Of a stretch of 64,000 nucleotides of DNA, positions 34,943 to 43,697 are shown piece by piece (position 1 is the stretch's first letter; each line of letters opens with the position of its first letter). The stretch spans positions 3,968,001-4,032,000 of the forward strand of contig NZ_CP014337.1 in the NCBI RefSeq assembly GCF_002024805.1, given 5' to 3'. The DNA is from Elizabethkingia bruuniana. Its GTDB lineage: Bacteria > Bacteroidota > Bacteroidia > Flavobacteriales > Weeksellaceae. Made by a program: the position numbers and the translations under genes. The notes beneath the pieces are model-generated. The model was not told where the DNA came from, did no database searches, and saw only the letters and a program-made list of their open reading frames with translations.

Positions 34943-36187
34943 ATGAAGAAGTATAGTGCTCTTTTTTTACTTTGCACCTTAACCTTTACGGCTTGTAAAA
35001 AAGAAGGTGGAAAAGCACAGTCTAATGATGAAAAATACGAAAGTAAGCTTCCCAACTATGGAAGTGTCAATTTAAAAGAAGTTTTCTCTCCTGAAGATTC
35101 TAAACTTGCAGATAGGAATGCAACAGTTCAGGCTATAGATGCTTATTATAAGCATGTATGGGAAAAAGGAGATCTTAGTGGCGGTGTTTTAGTTGCTAAA
35201 GGAGATGACATTCTGTATGAAAAGTACAGAGGGTTTGCCCGTGAGCATAATACCGTTCCGATTACAAAAGATGTAGCATTACATGTAGCATCTGTAAGTA
35301 AGCCAATTACAGCCATGGCAGTGATGAAGCTTATAGAAGCTGGTAAATTAAAAATCAATGAGCCACTTACTACACTATTTCCAGGGTTTCCTTATCCGGA
35401 AATTACCGTAGAAATGTTACTGAAACAGCGTAGTGGATTGCCTAAATATGAGCATTTTCTGGAAGATGCAAAAGTTCCGAGAGCCAATTATATCAGCAAC
35501 AAATTTATTCTGGATTTTATTATTAAGAATAAACCTGAATTAGCCAGAAAGCCAGATACCGGATTTATGTATTGCAATACCAACTTTGCATTGCTTGCTC
35601 TGGTTGTAGAAAAAATAACAGCGACTCCTTTCCCGGAGGCGATGCAGGAGATGGTTTTCAAGCCATTGAAGATGAACAATACTTATATCTTTCAGGAGAA
35701 AGATATTCCTACAGCAGGACAGTCTTTCTATAACAATGGAAAAAGATTGTTTCCTTTGGATTATCTGGACCTGATTTATGGAGATAAGAATGTTTATACA
35801 ACACCTCGGGATTTGTATAATTTTTCCAAAGCTTTATTCTCTAAAGATTTCTTAAAGCCTGAACTTATGAATCTTGTGTTCCAGCCCTATTCTAATGAAA
35901 AAGCTGGTGTAAATAATTATGGTATTGGTTTCAGAATGAAAATCTTCGATAATGGAGAAAAACTTACTTATCATAATGGATGGTGGCATGGTTCTAATGC
36001 TGTTTTCGGACATCTGCTGAAATCTAAAGTAACAATTATAGCCATCGGAAATAAATATTCTTCCAGAGTTTACTCTACCTTAGCTTTATCCGGATTGTTT
36101 GAAGATTTTCCGTTTGAGAGAGAGCGTCTGAGCAAAGAACTGGACAGACTTCCTGTAGATGAAAAACCTTCTGACGCAGGCGAATAG
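34943..36187 (+). CDS. Serine hydrolase, class C beta-lactamase-like lipoprotein
   Basis: A 414-residue lipoprotein (MKKYSALFLLCTLTFTACKK; lipid Cys at about 18) with a beta-lactamase/penicillin-binding-protein fold. The SxxK nucleophile motif is ASVSKPI, the second motif is Tyr-Cys-Asn in GFMYCNTN, and the third is probably HNGWWHG near the C-terminus. These proteins are usually D-Ala-peptidases or esterases, not resistance enzymes. Start ATG 34943 gives the better signal than 34934. Confidence 0.82.
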   Translation: MKKYSALFLLCTLTFTACKKEGGKAQSNDEKYESKLPNYGSVNLKEVFSPEDSKLADRNATVQAIDAYYKHVWEKGDLSGGVLVAKGDDILYEKYRGFAREHNTVPITKDVALHVASVSKPITAMAVMKLIEAGKLKINEPLTTLFPGFPYPEITVEMLLKQRSGLPKYEHFLEDAKVPRANYISNKFILDFIIKNKPELARKPDTGFMYCNTNFALLALVVEKITATPFPEAMQEMVFKPLKMNNTYIFQEKDIPTAGQSFYNNGKRLFPLDYLDLIYGDKNVYTTPRDLYNFSKALFSKDFLKPELMNLVFQPYSNEKAGVNNYGIGFRMKIFDNGEKLTYHNGWWHGSNAVFGHLLKSKVTIIAIGNKYSSRVYSTLALSGLFEDFPFERERLSKELDRLPVDEKPSDAGE

Positions 36188-36195
36188 AAAATTGC

Positions 36196-36203
36196 TAAAT
36201 TTG
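36196..36203 (+). promoter_or_regulatory. -7 element abutting the Ig-like lipoprotein start
   Basis: TAAATTTG ends 4 bases before ATG 36208, another near-leaderless arrangement. The -33 is not clear. Confidence 0.4.
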
Positions 36204-36207
36204 CCGT

Positions 36208-38037
36208 ATGAGAAATGCCTTCTTTTTGTTATTTATAATCCTATTCTTTTCCTGCGCAAGAGTGGGAGCACCTGTTGGAGGAGAAAAGGATAAAACACCG
36301 CCAAGGGTTGTAGCTTCAAAACCCGATTCTTTAGCAAAGAATGTTCCGACGAGTCTTAAAGAATTGAGGATTGATTTTGATGAATATATTACCCTGAAAG
36401 ATGCCTCCAAGCAATTGGTTATTTCTCCGCCTATAAAAAAATTAAAGAAGATTATTCCGTCTGCTATGGCGAACAAGTATATCCTGATACAATGGGAGGA
36501 TACACTAAAGGCAAATACAACTTATAACTTCAATTTCGGAAATAGTATTGCGGATAATAATGAGGGGAATGTACTCCCATATTACAACTTTGTTTTTTCA
36601 ACGGGTAGTACTATCGATAGCCTTTATATAAGTGGTAATGTAGATGATGTTCTCAGACCAAGGAAAAAGAATAGTAAGGATGCCAATACAAACGATAAGG
36701 AGAAACCTCTTGTTGTAGGTTTGTATAAAGCAGATGCAAAAGATTATAAAGAAAAGCCATATTATATTTCGAGAGTAGATCCGGACGGGTATTTTGAATT
36801 AAATTATCTGGCAGCCGGAGATTATAATCTTGTAGCTTTTCAGGATGACAATCAGAACAGTATTTATGATTCAGGGAAAGAGAGAGTTGCTTTTTTACCG
36901 GAACCCTTGCACCTGACAGAACCTAAAAAAGGATTGCGCTTATTGTTGTCTCCACCAAAGAAAAAATTCAGATTTGTTGAGACCAAACCTATTCCGGGAG
37001 GTCTTAATATGGTTTTTGAAGGGAAACCAGATGATAGCCTTCAGATAAAACAAGTAGGATCAGCTCTTTCTGATTTTAAAATACAGCGTAAGCCTAAATC
37101 GGATTCTGCATATATATGGATAAATCCTAAAGGAAATGACTTCAAGGAGTCTTCAACAAATGTGAAGTTCTCTTTCTACAATAATGTGAAGAAAAAGATT
37201 GATACTGTTTCAACATATTATAAAGTAAATACTAAAGACGAGTTAACACTAAACAATAATTCCGGTACAACACTTCCTCCGGGAAGTAATCTGAGGCTTA
37301 AAGCCAATATGGCCTTGGATAAAGTGGATTTTGCACAGTGGGAACTGAAAGCCGATAGTACTACTGTAGTGCCATTCCAGGCGCAAATTTCTAAAACAAA
37401 TCCGTTTGAAATTCAGGTTGATGCCCAGCTTCTGGCCGGGAAAAAATATAGCCTTAGAGTAGGAAAAGAAAGTGTGTCTGCATTCTATTTTAAAAATGCA
37501 AAACCAATTATATTCAATTTTGATGTTGGCAAAAGCGATGAATATGGGTCTTTAGTTTTCCGTTTAGCTAATGCTCCTACTGCACCATTTTGGATTCAGT
37601 TGTTGAATGATAACTTTGATGTTGTAAAAGAACAGAAGGTTGAAGGTAAAACAGAAATAAAATTCGAAAATCTGAAAGCGGAAACTTACTCTATAAGGAT
37701 ATTAGTAGATAATAATAAAAACGGAGTATGGGATGGTGCAGATTTCGAAAAGCATATCCAGCCGGAAGAGGCCTATCTGTATCGTAAGAAAATGACTGTA
37801 AAACCTCTTTGGGATAAAGTAGAAAACTGGGATCTAAAAGATACAGCTGTAAATGATAAAGAAGATCAAGAGGATTCATTAATGCCTTCGGGAGCAGGGA
37901 TTAAGAGTATAGAAGAACAGGAAAAAGAAAAAGCCAAAGAAAAGGCTAAAGATAAAGACGATAAAACGAAGAAAGAACAGAACGATCTGTATCAGAAACA
38001 ACAGCAGCAGTTACAAAACCCGGGATATCAGCGATAG
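36208..38037 (+). CDS. Ig-like (Big_5) domain lipoprotein
   Basis: 609 residues with lipobox FFSC (lipid Cys near residue 16). The first folded domain (about 30-130: TPPRVVASKPDSLAKNVP, FDEYITLKDAS, NTTYNFNFG) is the Big_5/SbsA Ig-like type. Later segments contain DxNxNxxxD calcium-like loops (DDNQNSIYD, DNNKNGVWDG) as in prealbumin-like beta domains. The end is a long charged coiled coil (KEKAKEKAKDKDDKTKKEQ). Often encoded near cell-envelope genes; function unknown. Confidence 0.78.
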   Translation: MRNAFFLLFIILFFSCARVGAPVGGEKDKTPPRVVASKPDSLAKNVPTSLKELRIDFDEYITLKDASKQLVISPPIKKLKKIIPSAMANKYILIQWEDTLKANTTYNFNFGNSIADNNEGNVLPYYNFVFSTGSTIDSLYISGNVDDVLRPRKKNSKDANTNDKEKPLVVGLYKADAKDYKEKPYYISRVDPDGYFELNYLAAGDYNLVAFQDDNQNSIYDSGKERVAFLPEPLHLTEPKKGLRLLLSPPKKKFRFVETKPIPGGLNMVFEGKPDDSLQIKQVGSALSDFKIQRKPKSDSAYIWINPKGNDFKESSTNVKFSFYNNVKKKIDTVSTYYKVNTKDELTLNNNSGTTLPPGSNLRLKANMALDKVDFAQWELKADSTTVVPFQAQISKTNPFEIQVDAQLLAGKKYSLRVGKESVSAFYFKNAKPIIFNFDVGKSDEYGSLVFRLANAPTAPFWIQLLNDNFDVVKEQKVEGKTEIKFENLKAETYSIRILVDNNKNGVWDGADFEKHIQPEEAYLYRKKMTVKPLWDKVENWDLKDTAVNDKEDQEDSLMPSGAGIKSIEEQEKEKAKEKAKDKDDKTKKEQNDLYQKQQQQLQNPGYQR

Positions 38038-38040
38038 TCT

Positions 38041-38493
38041 ATGATAAAGAAAATCTTGTTCTGGGGACTTGTTGTATTAGTCGTTATCCAGCTTATTCCT
38101 GTAAACAGAACCAATAAACCTGTAGATAAGAAAGATAACTTTGTTAGTATACAACAATCTCCGGCAGACGTTACGCAGCTTTTACAGCGTGCCTGTTATG
38201 ATTGTCATTCTGATGAAACAAAGTATCCGTGGTACTCTTATGTTGCGCCTATCTCGTGGACGGTAAAGGATCATGTAAACGAGGGAAAAGCACGGTTGAA
38301 TTATTCTGAATGGAGTCAGTACAATAAAGATCAGAAGACGACTATACTGCAGAAGTCTGTTGCTACGATAGAGCAGCGTTCTATGCCAATGCCTGCATAT
38401 ATTTTAAAGCATCCGGAAGCAAATCTAAATAATACTGAAAGAAATACGCTCACTGAGTATTTTAAGAAGCTACTGACTGATAACAAGTATTAA
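38041..38493 (+). CDS. Haem-binding domain protein
   Basis: A 150-residue membrane-anchored periplasmic protein: an N-terminal hydrophobic helix (residues 4-20) and a haem-binding CxxCH site in RACYDCHSDETKYPW (about 52-66), characteristic of the Haem_bd domain. It starts 3 bases after the lipoprotein gene stop, so the two are one transcript. It probably carries a covalently attached c-type haem for electron transfer. Confidence 0.85.
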   Translation: MIKKILFWGLVVLVVIQLIPVNRTNKPVDKKDNFVSIQQSPADVTQLLQRACYDCHSDETKYPWYSYVAPISWTVKDHVNEGKARLNYSEWSQYNKDQKTTILQKSVATIEQRSMPMPAYILKHPEANLNNTERNTLTEYFKKLLTDNKY

Positions 38494-38527
38494 ACGCTTT
38501 ATTAGTCATCGTTTCAGTATATTTTTA

Positions 38528-38535
38528 TAAATTTG
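38528..38535 (+). promoter_or_regulatory. -7 element of the catB transcript
   Basis: TAAATTTG, about 110 bases before the catB start and 4 bases before a five-codon open frame (38540-38557). No clear -33 TTG at good spacing. Confidence 0.45.
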
Positions 38536-38539
38536 ACTT

Positions 38540-38557
38540 ATGAAATTAACGCATTAG
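38540..38557 (+). CDS. Possible five-residue leader peptide of catB
   Basis: ATG at 38540 begins a frame encoding MKLTH and a TAG stop. It starts 4 bases after the -7 motif. A helix that pairs 38561-38572 with 38623-38635 begins 4 bases after the stop and ends 9 bases before the catB GTG. This resembles leader-peptide attenuators of inducible chloramphenicol-resistance genes. Speculative. Confidence 0.3.
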   Translation: MKLTH

Positions 38558-38644
38558 CTTTTTTAAATTAACATACATCACTTTTTAGGAGTTATTATTA
38601 TATAACTTCTATTTCTTCTATTGTTAAATTTAAAAGTTATAAAC

Positions 38645-39271
38645 GTGAAAAATTTCTTCGAAAGCCCTTTCAAAGGGAAAATCATTAAAGATCATATCCA
38701 GAACCCTAATATTATTGCCGGTAAATATTCTTATTATTCAGGCTATTACCACGGACATTCATTTGACGACTGTGCCCGCTATTTGTTGCCAGACAGGGAT
38801 GATGTAGATAAACTGATTATAGGCTCTTACTGTTCTATAGGTACAGGGGCAAGTTTTATAATGGCAGGCAATCAGGGACACCGATATGACTGGATATCCA
38901 GCTTTCCATTTTTTTATATGAACGAAGTCGAAGCTTTTAAAAACAGCATTGATGCCTTTAAAAATGCTGGAGATACTGTAATCGGTAACGATGTATGGAT
39001 TGGTGGTGAAGCGATGATTATGCCGGGAATAAAAATAGGGGATGGAGCAGTAATAGGCAGTCGTGCATTAGTGACAAAAGATGTAGAACCTTATGCTATT
39101 ATTGGAGGTAATCCTGCAAAGCTGATTAAAAAAAGATTTAGTGAAAACCATATAGAAGTATTGCTCGAAATTAAATGGTGGGAATGGGATGAAGAGGTTC
39201 TTGCTGAAGCAATGCCTATACTTTGCTCCGGTAATATCGATTTATTATACAAGTTTTATAAGAATATCTGA
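38645..39271 (+). CDS. catB: Type B chloramphenicol O-acetyltransferase (xenobiotic acetyltransferase)
   Basis: A left-handed beta-helix acetyltransferase of 208 residues that inactivates chloramphenicol with acetyl-CoA. The start is GTG 38645 (encoding [12 protein letters not shown]), chosen because it places the catalytic histidine of GNQGHRYDW exactly at His79, the family number. Hexapeptide-repeat coils include [20 protein letters not shown] and [12 protein letters not shown]. It is in a stable chromosomal context between housekeeping genes, with no mobile element, which fits the intrinsic catB of Elizabethkingia. Confidence 0.92.
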   Translation: MKNFFESPFKGKIIKDHIQNPNIIAGKYSYYSGYYHGHSFDDCARYLLPDRDDVDKLIIGSYCSIGTGASFIMAGNQGHRYDWISSFPFFYMNEVEAFKNSIDAFKNAGDTVIGNDVWIGGEAMIMPGIKIGDGAVIGSRALVTKDVEPYAIIGGNPAKLIKKRFSENHIEVLLEIKWWEWDEEVLAEAMPILCSGNIDLLYKFYKNI

Positions 39272-39278
39272 AAATAAA

Positions 39279-39301
39279 AAAGGCCCTGTTTCAGGGCCTT
39301 T
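39279..39301. terminator. Bidirectional terminator overlapping the NUDIX gene end
   Basis: AAAGGCCCTG (39279-39288) pairs perfectly with 39292-39301 around TTT. It serves catB on the plus strand and lies across the last codons of the convergent NUDIX gene. Confidence 0.85.
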
Positions 39302-39818
39302 CGTTATTTTTATTGTAATCTGTATTTTCAAAAAATAGTTTTTGCGATTCAAAAGCAATCTCGTTCAGATCAATTTCATTTTTTTTAATCCAGATCGTAT
39401 CAGAAATCTCATGCTCTTCAAGTACAACATCAAATTTTTCTGCCACCTCATATTCAAAAAAAAGGTCCATAGTATGGTATAAGATACCCTTGTAAGGATA
39501 GGTATTGGGGATGCTACAGATGTATTTCAGTTTGCTTTCGTCAACTTCTATCTGCATTTCTTCAAATAATTCTCTTCGGCAGGCATTCTCTGCTGTTTCT
39601 TCAAAATCTATAAATCCACCGGCAAGATCTAGCTTACCATGGGAAGGATCCTGATTTCTTCGGGTTAGCATAACCTCGTCGCCACACTTTATTACAACAG
39701 CAACAGCAGCTGCAGTATTATTGTAAAAAACGAAGGCGCAGGATGCGCAATGCATTTTCCTTCCGTTAAAAGTCAGACTCTCTTTTCCGCAGCTTGGGCA
39801 GAATTTTAGATTTAGCAT
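39291..39818 (-). CDS. NUDIX hydrolase with zinc ribbon
   Basis: 175 residues: an N-terminal four-cysteine zinc ribbon (CPSCG at 7-11 and CASC at 24-27) followed by a NUDIX domain. The NUDIX box runs from GGFIDFEETAENACRREL to FEEMQI, with the catalytic REL-FEE residues intact. The build resembles NADH pyrophosphatase-type NUDIX proteins, but the substrate is not assigned. It is the last gene of a minus-strand run, 9 bases after xerD. Confidence 0.85.
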   Translation of the reverse strand: MLNLKFCPSCGKESLTFNGRKMHCASCAFVFYNNTAAAVAVVIKCGDEVMLTRRNQDPSHGKLDLAGGFIDFEETAENACRRELFEEMQIEVDESKLKYICSIPNTYPYKGILYHTMDLFFEYEVAEKFDVVLEEHEISDTIWIKKNEIDLNEIAFESQKLFFENTDYNKNNERP

Positions 39819-39827
39819 ATATTCTGT

Positions 39828-40757
39828 TTATTCTATATGATGTTTATTGTTTCGTGGGTGAAAATCAATAATAGCAGTCCGTAGATTCTCTGTATCCAAA
39901 TGTGTATATACCTGGGTAGTTGTAATACTGGAATGGCCCAATAATTCCTGTATGAATCTAAGATCAGCACCATTTTGTAATAAATGTGTTGCAAAAGAAT
40001 GCCTGAATGTATGCGGAGAAATACTTCTGTAGATCCCTGCTTTTGCAGCCATTTCTTTGATCATGATAAATACCATTACTCTGGATAAAGCGGTTCCTCT
40101 GCTATTCAGAAAAGCAACATCTGTGCTTTTCGGAGCTATTCGCATATGGCTTCTGGTATGCTGAATGTAATTCTGAAGAATTTTTTGCGTATACGGAGCT
40201 AACGGGACAAATCTTACTTTCTTGCCCTTACCTTCAACCCTGATATAAGATTCATTAAAATTAATATCAGATAACTTAAGGTCAATTAATTCTGAAACAC
40301 GGAGGCCACAGCCATAGAGAACTTCGATTATACAAAAGTTCCGCTGTCCGATATCAGTACTCTGGTCAATAACTGAAACTAGTTTTTCCACGTCATCAAA
40401 ACTAAGGGTGTCCGGCAGGTATAAACCCAACTTTGGACCCTCCAGTAAAGATGTAGGATTTTCCTGTATCAACTCTTCTTCGAAGAGATATTTATAAAAA
40501 GCCTTTGTAGAAGATACCCATCGAGCCTGAGTTCTTTCGCTAATGCCCTGTTTAGACTGATATTGCATAAAGTCTAATAAATGATCATAAGTGATATTTT
40601 CAGGGGAAAGGTCTCCTAAAAATTCCTGAGCATACTCTGCCAGTTTTTTTAGATCTCTGATGTAAGCATCTAAAGTATTGTTGGAAAAGTTTTTCTCGAA
40701 TTTTAAGTATTCTGCAAAGTTTTTAATTTGTATATCCCAATTCTTTTTTTCATCCAT
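39828..40757 (-). CDS. xerD: Tyrosine recombinase XerD
   Basis: A 309-residue site-specific recombinase that resolves chromosome dimers at dif with XerC. An N-terminal SAM-like core-binding domain (about 8-95) precedes the catalytic domain with Arg in GCGLRVSEL, Lys in GKGKKVRF, the HTFRHSFATHLL box, GHSSITTTQVY and the nucleophile Tyr in QVYTHLD. It sits in a housekeeping operon and not in a mobile element, so it is a chromosomal Xer rather than an integrase. Confidence 0.9.
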   Translation of the reverse strand: MDEKKNWDIQIKNFAEYLKFEKNFSNNTLDAYIRDLKKLAEYAQEFLGDLSPENITYDHLLDFMQYQSKQGISERTQARWVSSTKAFYKYLFEEELIQENPTSLLEGPKLGLYLPDTLSFDDVEKLVSVIDQSTDIGQRNFCIIEVLYGCGLRVSELIDLKLSDINFNESYIRVEGKGKKVRFVPLAPYTQKILQNYIQHTRSHMRIAPKSTDVAFLNSRGTALSRVMVFIMIKEMAAKAGIYRSISPHTFRHSFATHLLQNGADLRFIQELLGHSSITTTQVYTHLDTENLRTAIIDFHPRNNKHHIE

Positions 40758-40779
40758 GTGTGTGTTTTTGATATTATTT

Positions 40780-41220
40780 TTATATTATATTCTCAAGTTG
40801 TGTGTCGTGTATTTGTAATATTTCAACTCCTGCTTCTTTCAGGAATTTAAGTCCCGCATCATCGGAGTAGGCATCAATGTATACCAAACGTCTTATGCCG
40901 GACTGGTGTATAAGCTTACTGCATTCCTTACAAGGAGATAGAGTAAGATATAAAGTGGCTCCCTTACATGATTGTGTAGAGTTAGCCAGTTTCAGAATTG
41001 CGTTAGCCTCTGCATGAAGAACATACCAATGTGTCTTTCCTTCTGTATCCTCGCAACAATTTTCAAATCCTGAAGGTGTACCGTTATAACCATCCGAAAT
41101 GATGGTACGGTTGTTCACGATCAGTGCCCCTACCTGCTTTCTTTTGCAATAAGAAAGTTTGGCCCATTCTTTAGCCATACGGAGATATGCGATATCAAAT
41201 TTAGTAATCTCACCCCCCAT
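40780..41220 (-). CDS. dCMP deaminase family protein
   Basis: A 146-residue zinc-dependent cytidine/deoxycytidylate deaminase. The catalytic HAE is in YVLHAEANAIL (about residue 69) and the second zinc-binding pair in LSPCKECSKL. The N-terminal part (CKRKQVGALIV, DGYNGTPSG) is the dCMP-deaminase/ComEB type. It supplies dUMP for dTMP synthesis. Its start overlaps the upstream crotonase gene by one base. Confidence 0.88.
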   Translation of the reverse strand: MGGEITKFDIAYLRMAKEWAKLSYCKRKQVGALIVNNRTIISDGYNGTPSGFENCCEDTEGKTHWYVLHAEANAILKLANSTQSCKGATLYLTLSPCKECSKLIHQSGIRRLVYIDAYSDDAGLKFLKEAGVEILQIHDTQLENII

Positions 41221-41978
41221 TAGAAATTTGGTTTTCTCTTCTCTATAAACGCTGCAACTCCTTCTTTTTTATCCTCCAGTTCGAATAATTTTCCGAAAGA
41301 TTTTATCTCCTTTTCAAATCCGTTTTCAGAATATGAAGCATTTACAGCAGCAATAGCTTCTGTAATAGCAAGAGGTGAGTTTTTAGCAATTGTAGATGCC
41401 AACTCTTTTGTTTTATCCATCAATTCAGCTAATGGAAAAACTTCATTTACCAATCCTATTTCTTTAGCTCTTTGAGCAGAAATCATTTTTGCAGAGAATA
41501 TAATTTCGTTGGCAAGACCTTTACCTACTAGTTTTGGAAGTCTTTGTGTCCCACCATATCCAGGAATAAGACCTAAAGTAACCTCTGGTAAACCTAATCT
41601 GGCGGTTTCAGATGCATAACGGATATGACAAGCCATTGCTAGCTCTAGTCCTCCTCCCAATGCAAAACCATTAATTGCGGCAATAACCGGTTTCTTTAAA
41701 TTTTCAATTTTATCAAAAACATTTATATGTCCTTTTCTGGACATTTCTTCTGCCTGAGCAGCGTTATAATCTAAGAATTCTTTAATGTCTGCTCCGGCAA
41801 CAAAAGATTTTTCACCACTTCCGGTAATAATAATAACCCGGATTTCCGGATTTTCCTCAGCATGGGAAACAGCCTCATTAATCTCCTGCAAGGTCTGTCC
41901 GTTTAATGCATTCAGACTCTCGGGGCGATTAATTTCTATCGTAAAAATATTGTTTTCCTGGCGTGTGTTAATGTTCAT
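41220..41978 (-). CDS. Enoyl-CoA hydratase/isomerase family protein
   Basis: A 252-residue crotonase-fold enzyme. The oxyanion-hole segments are SFVAGADIKEF (about residue 62) and NGFALGGGLELAMACHIR (about 103); the two catalytic glutamates of hydratases lie in ALGGGLELA and LGLPEVTLGLIPG. It probably hydrates trans-2-enoyl-CoA in beta-oxidation. It starts a minus-strand run with the dCMP deaminase, xerD and NUDIX genes, though the 22-base gap before xerD leaves room for separate control. Confidence 0.88.
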   Translation of the reverse strand: MNINTRQENNIFTIEINRPESLNALNGQTLQEINEAVSHAEENPEIRVIIITGSGEKSFVAGADIKEFLDYNAAQAEEMSRKGHINVFDKIENLKKPVIAAINGFALGGGLELAMACHIRYASETARLGLPEVTLGLIPGYGGTQRLPKLVGKGLANEIIFSAKMISAQRAKEIGLVNEVFPLAELMDKTKELASTIAKNSPLAITEAIAAVNASYSENGFEKEIKSFGKLFELEDKKEGVAAFIEKRKPNF

Positions 41979-42049
41979 ATTAGCTTCTTTTTGTAAGAAT
42001 TATATCTCTAATTTTTGAAAAAAAATAAAGAATATTAGTTAAAAGTAAT

Positions 42050-42081
42050 AAAAAAAACCAAACTACAAAATAGGAGTTTGG
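42050..42081 (-). terminator. Terminator of the catalase gene
   Basis: CCAAACT (42058-42064) pairs with AGTTTGG (42075-42081); on the minus strand the stem is followed by a run of T (seven A at 42051-42057). Confidence 0.75.
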
Positions 42082-42105
42082 CTTTATCTATAAAAATTTG
42101 ATATT

Positions 42106-43599
42106 TTATTGGGTAGAGTGTTGCATCTGGCTGGCGTCTATAGTTACTCCAAGGCTGGCTGCAATTTTGATCCCCAAATCAATATTAGCTCTGAAAAAAT
42201 GGCATAATTGTCTGTTGATAATAAGATCTTTTTTCTCCCCCTTTATTCCTCTCATATGTTCCACGATGTTGTGAATAAGATTTTTTCTATCCTCATCATT
42301 CATCGCTTTAGAATATAAAAGTCCGGGCTGAGTATAGTGATCGTTATCATCTTTATTTCTGTCGAAAAATGCTACATGTGCACTGTCTAATTCCTCTTCG
42401 AAAGGTTTATATGAGGGATCCGGAGTTATGCTGTCAAAGCTGTTCGGAAAATAATTAGGTGCATCTCCACCGTTGTCGCCCATAGCCATATAACCGTCTC
42501 TCTGGTAGTTGTTTACCTGGAAAGGGCAAGCGTTTACCGGTAGGTGATGTGAATTAACACCAACTCTGTAACGATGAGCATCTGCATAAGAGAACAAACG
42601 TCCCTGAAGCATTTTATCCGGAGAGAAGCTGATACCGTCTATAAGATTACTCGGTGCAAATGTACTTTGCTCAACATGTGCAAAATAGTTTACAGGAACT
42701 TCATTCAGTTCCATAACACCAACATCAATTAATGGATATTCGCTATGCGGCCATACTTTGGTAACATCGAAAGGATTCCAACGGAAGTTTTTAGCCTGCT
42801 CTTCAGTCATTACTTGTATTTGCATTGTCCATTTTGGGAAATTTCCGTTGTCTATTGCATCTACAAGATCTTCCTGAGCAAAATCCGGGTTTTTACCTTT
42901 CATTTCAGTCGCTTCTTCATTGTTGAAGTTTTTGATTCCTTGCTGACTTTTGAAATGGAATTTTACCCAATGTCTTTCGTTCTTATCGTTAATCATCGCA
43001 AAAGTATGAGAACCATAGCCATGCATATGTCTGTAACCATGAGGAGTACCCCTGTCAGACATCAGTATTAATACTTGATGTAGGGATTCAGGGTTCAGGG
43101 ACCAATAGTCCCACATTACAGTATGATCTTTCAGATTGGTTCTTGGTACTCTCTTTTGAGTGTGTATAAAATCCGGGAACTTCTTTGCATCTTTAATGAA
43201 AAATACCGGAGTATTGTTTCCTACCAGATCCCAGTTACCGTCTTCAGTGTAAAATTTCAGAGCAAATCCTCTTGGATCTCTTTCCGTATCAGCACTTCCC
43301 TTTTCTCCGCCAACAGTAGAGAAACGGGCAAACATCTTACATTCATTTCCTACTTTAGAGAAAAGCTTTGCACGGGTATATTTACTAATATCACCAGTTA
43401 CAGTAAATTTTCCGTAAGCACCAGAACCCTTAGCATGCACAATTCTTTCAGGAATTCTTTCTCTTACAAAATGAGCTAAATTTTCCTGTAAAATAAAGTC
43501 TTGTAATAAAACGGGGCCTCTGGAACCAACAGTTTGTGAATCTTCATGATTGTAGTATGGTATCCCGGCTGCGTTGGTAAGCTTCTTTTTATTTTCCAT
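42106..43599 (-). CDS. katA: Catalase (monofunctional, haem)
   Basis: A 497-residue clade-type catalase that decomposes hydrogen peroxide. Visible residues: distal His in ERIVHAKGSGAYG (about residue 55), distal Asn in VGNNTPVFF, and proximal haem Tyr in GRLFSYADAHRYRVG. I start at ATG 43599 (MENKKKL); the longer 515-residue reading extends into the promoter region. It is divergent from oxyR, 98 bases apart, the standard peroxide-response arrangement. Confidence 0.93.
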   Translation of the reverse strand: MENKKKLTNAAGIPYYNHEDSQTVGSRGPVLLQDFILQENLAHFVRERIPERIVHAKGSGAYGKFTVTGDISKYTRAKLFSKVGNECKMFARFSTVGGEKGSADTERDPRGFALKFYTEDGNWDLVGNNTPVFFIKDAKKFPDFIHTQKRVPRTNLKDHTVMWDYWSLNPESLHQVLILMSDRGTPHGYRHMHGYGSHTFAMINDKNERHWVKFHFKSQQGIKNFNNEEATEMKGKNPDFAQEDLVDAIDNGNFPKWTMQIQVMTEEQAKNFRWNPFDVTKVWPHSEYPLIDVGVMELNEVPVNYFAHVEQSTFAPSNLIDGISFSPDKMLQGRLFSYADAHRYRVGVNSHHLPVNACPFQVNNYQRDGYMAMGDNGGDAPNYFPNSFDSITPDPSYKPFEEELDSAHVAFFDRNKDDNDHYTQPGLLYSKAMNDEDRKNLIHNIVEHMRGIKGEKKDLIINRQLCHFFRANIDLGIKIAASLGVTIDASQMQHSTQ

Positions 43600-43665
43600 A
43601 ACTGTATTTTTATTTAAGTATTTTTGGATTAGTAAAATTAGGCATTTTATCAAAAAGAAAATAGC

Positions 43666-43673
43666 TATATTTG
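43666..43673 (+). promoter_or_regulatory. -7 element of the oxyR gene
   Basis: TATATTTG, a match to TAnnTTTG, 24 bases before ATG 43698. The 98-base space shared with katA is the likely OxyR binding region; I could not define the operator by eye. Confidence 0.5.
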
Positions 43674-43697
43674 TTATACTTTTAATTTATATATTCT

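Noticed and set aside
34943-36187. Antibiotic-degrading beta-lactamase
   Set aside because: It has SxxK and Tyr-x-Asn motifs but lipoprotein anchoring and an unusual third motif; family members are mostly peptidases or esterases, so resistance is not supported.
38645-39271. Recently acquired resistance gene
   Set aside because: Base composition matches its surroundings, no insertion sequence or repeat is adjacent, and type B CAT genes are intrinsic in Elizabethkingia.
39828-40757. Integrase of a mobile element
   Set aside because: The tyrosine recombinase has XerD features, sits among housekeeping genes and no attachment repeats or cargo were seen.
42106-43653. Longer 515-residue catalase start at 43653
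   Set aside because: The extra 18 residues fall in the shared promoter region with oxyR and do not fit the catalase N-terminus; ATG 43599 does.
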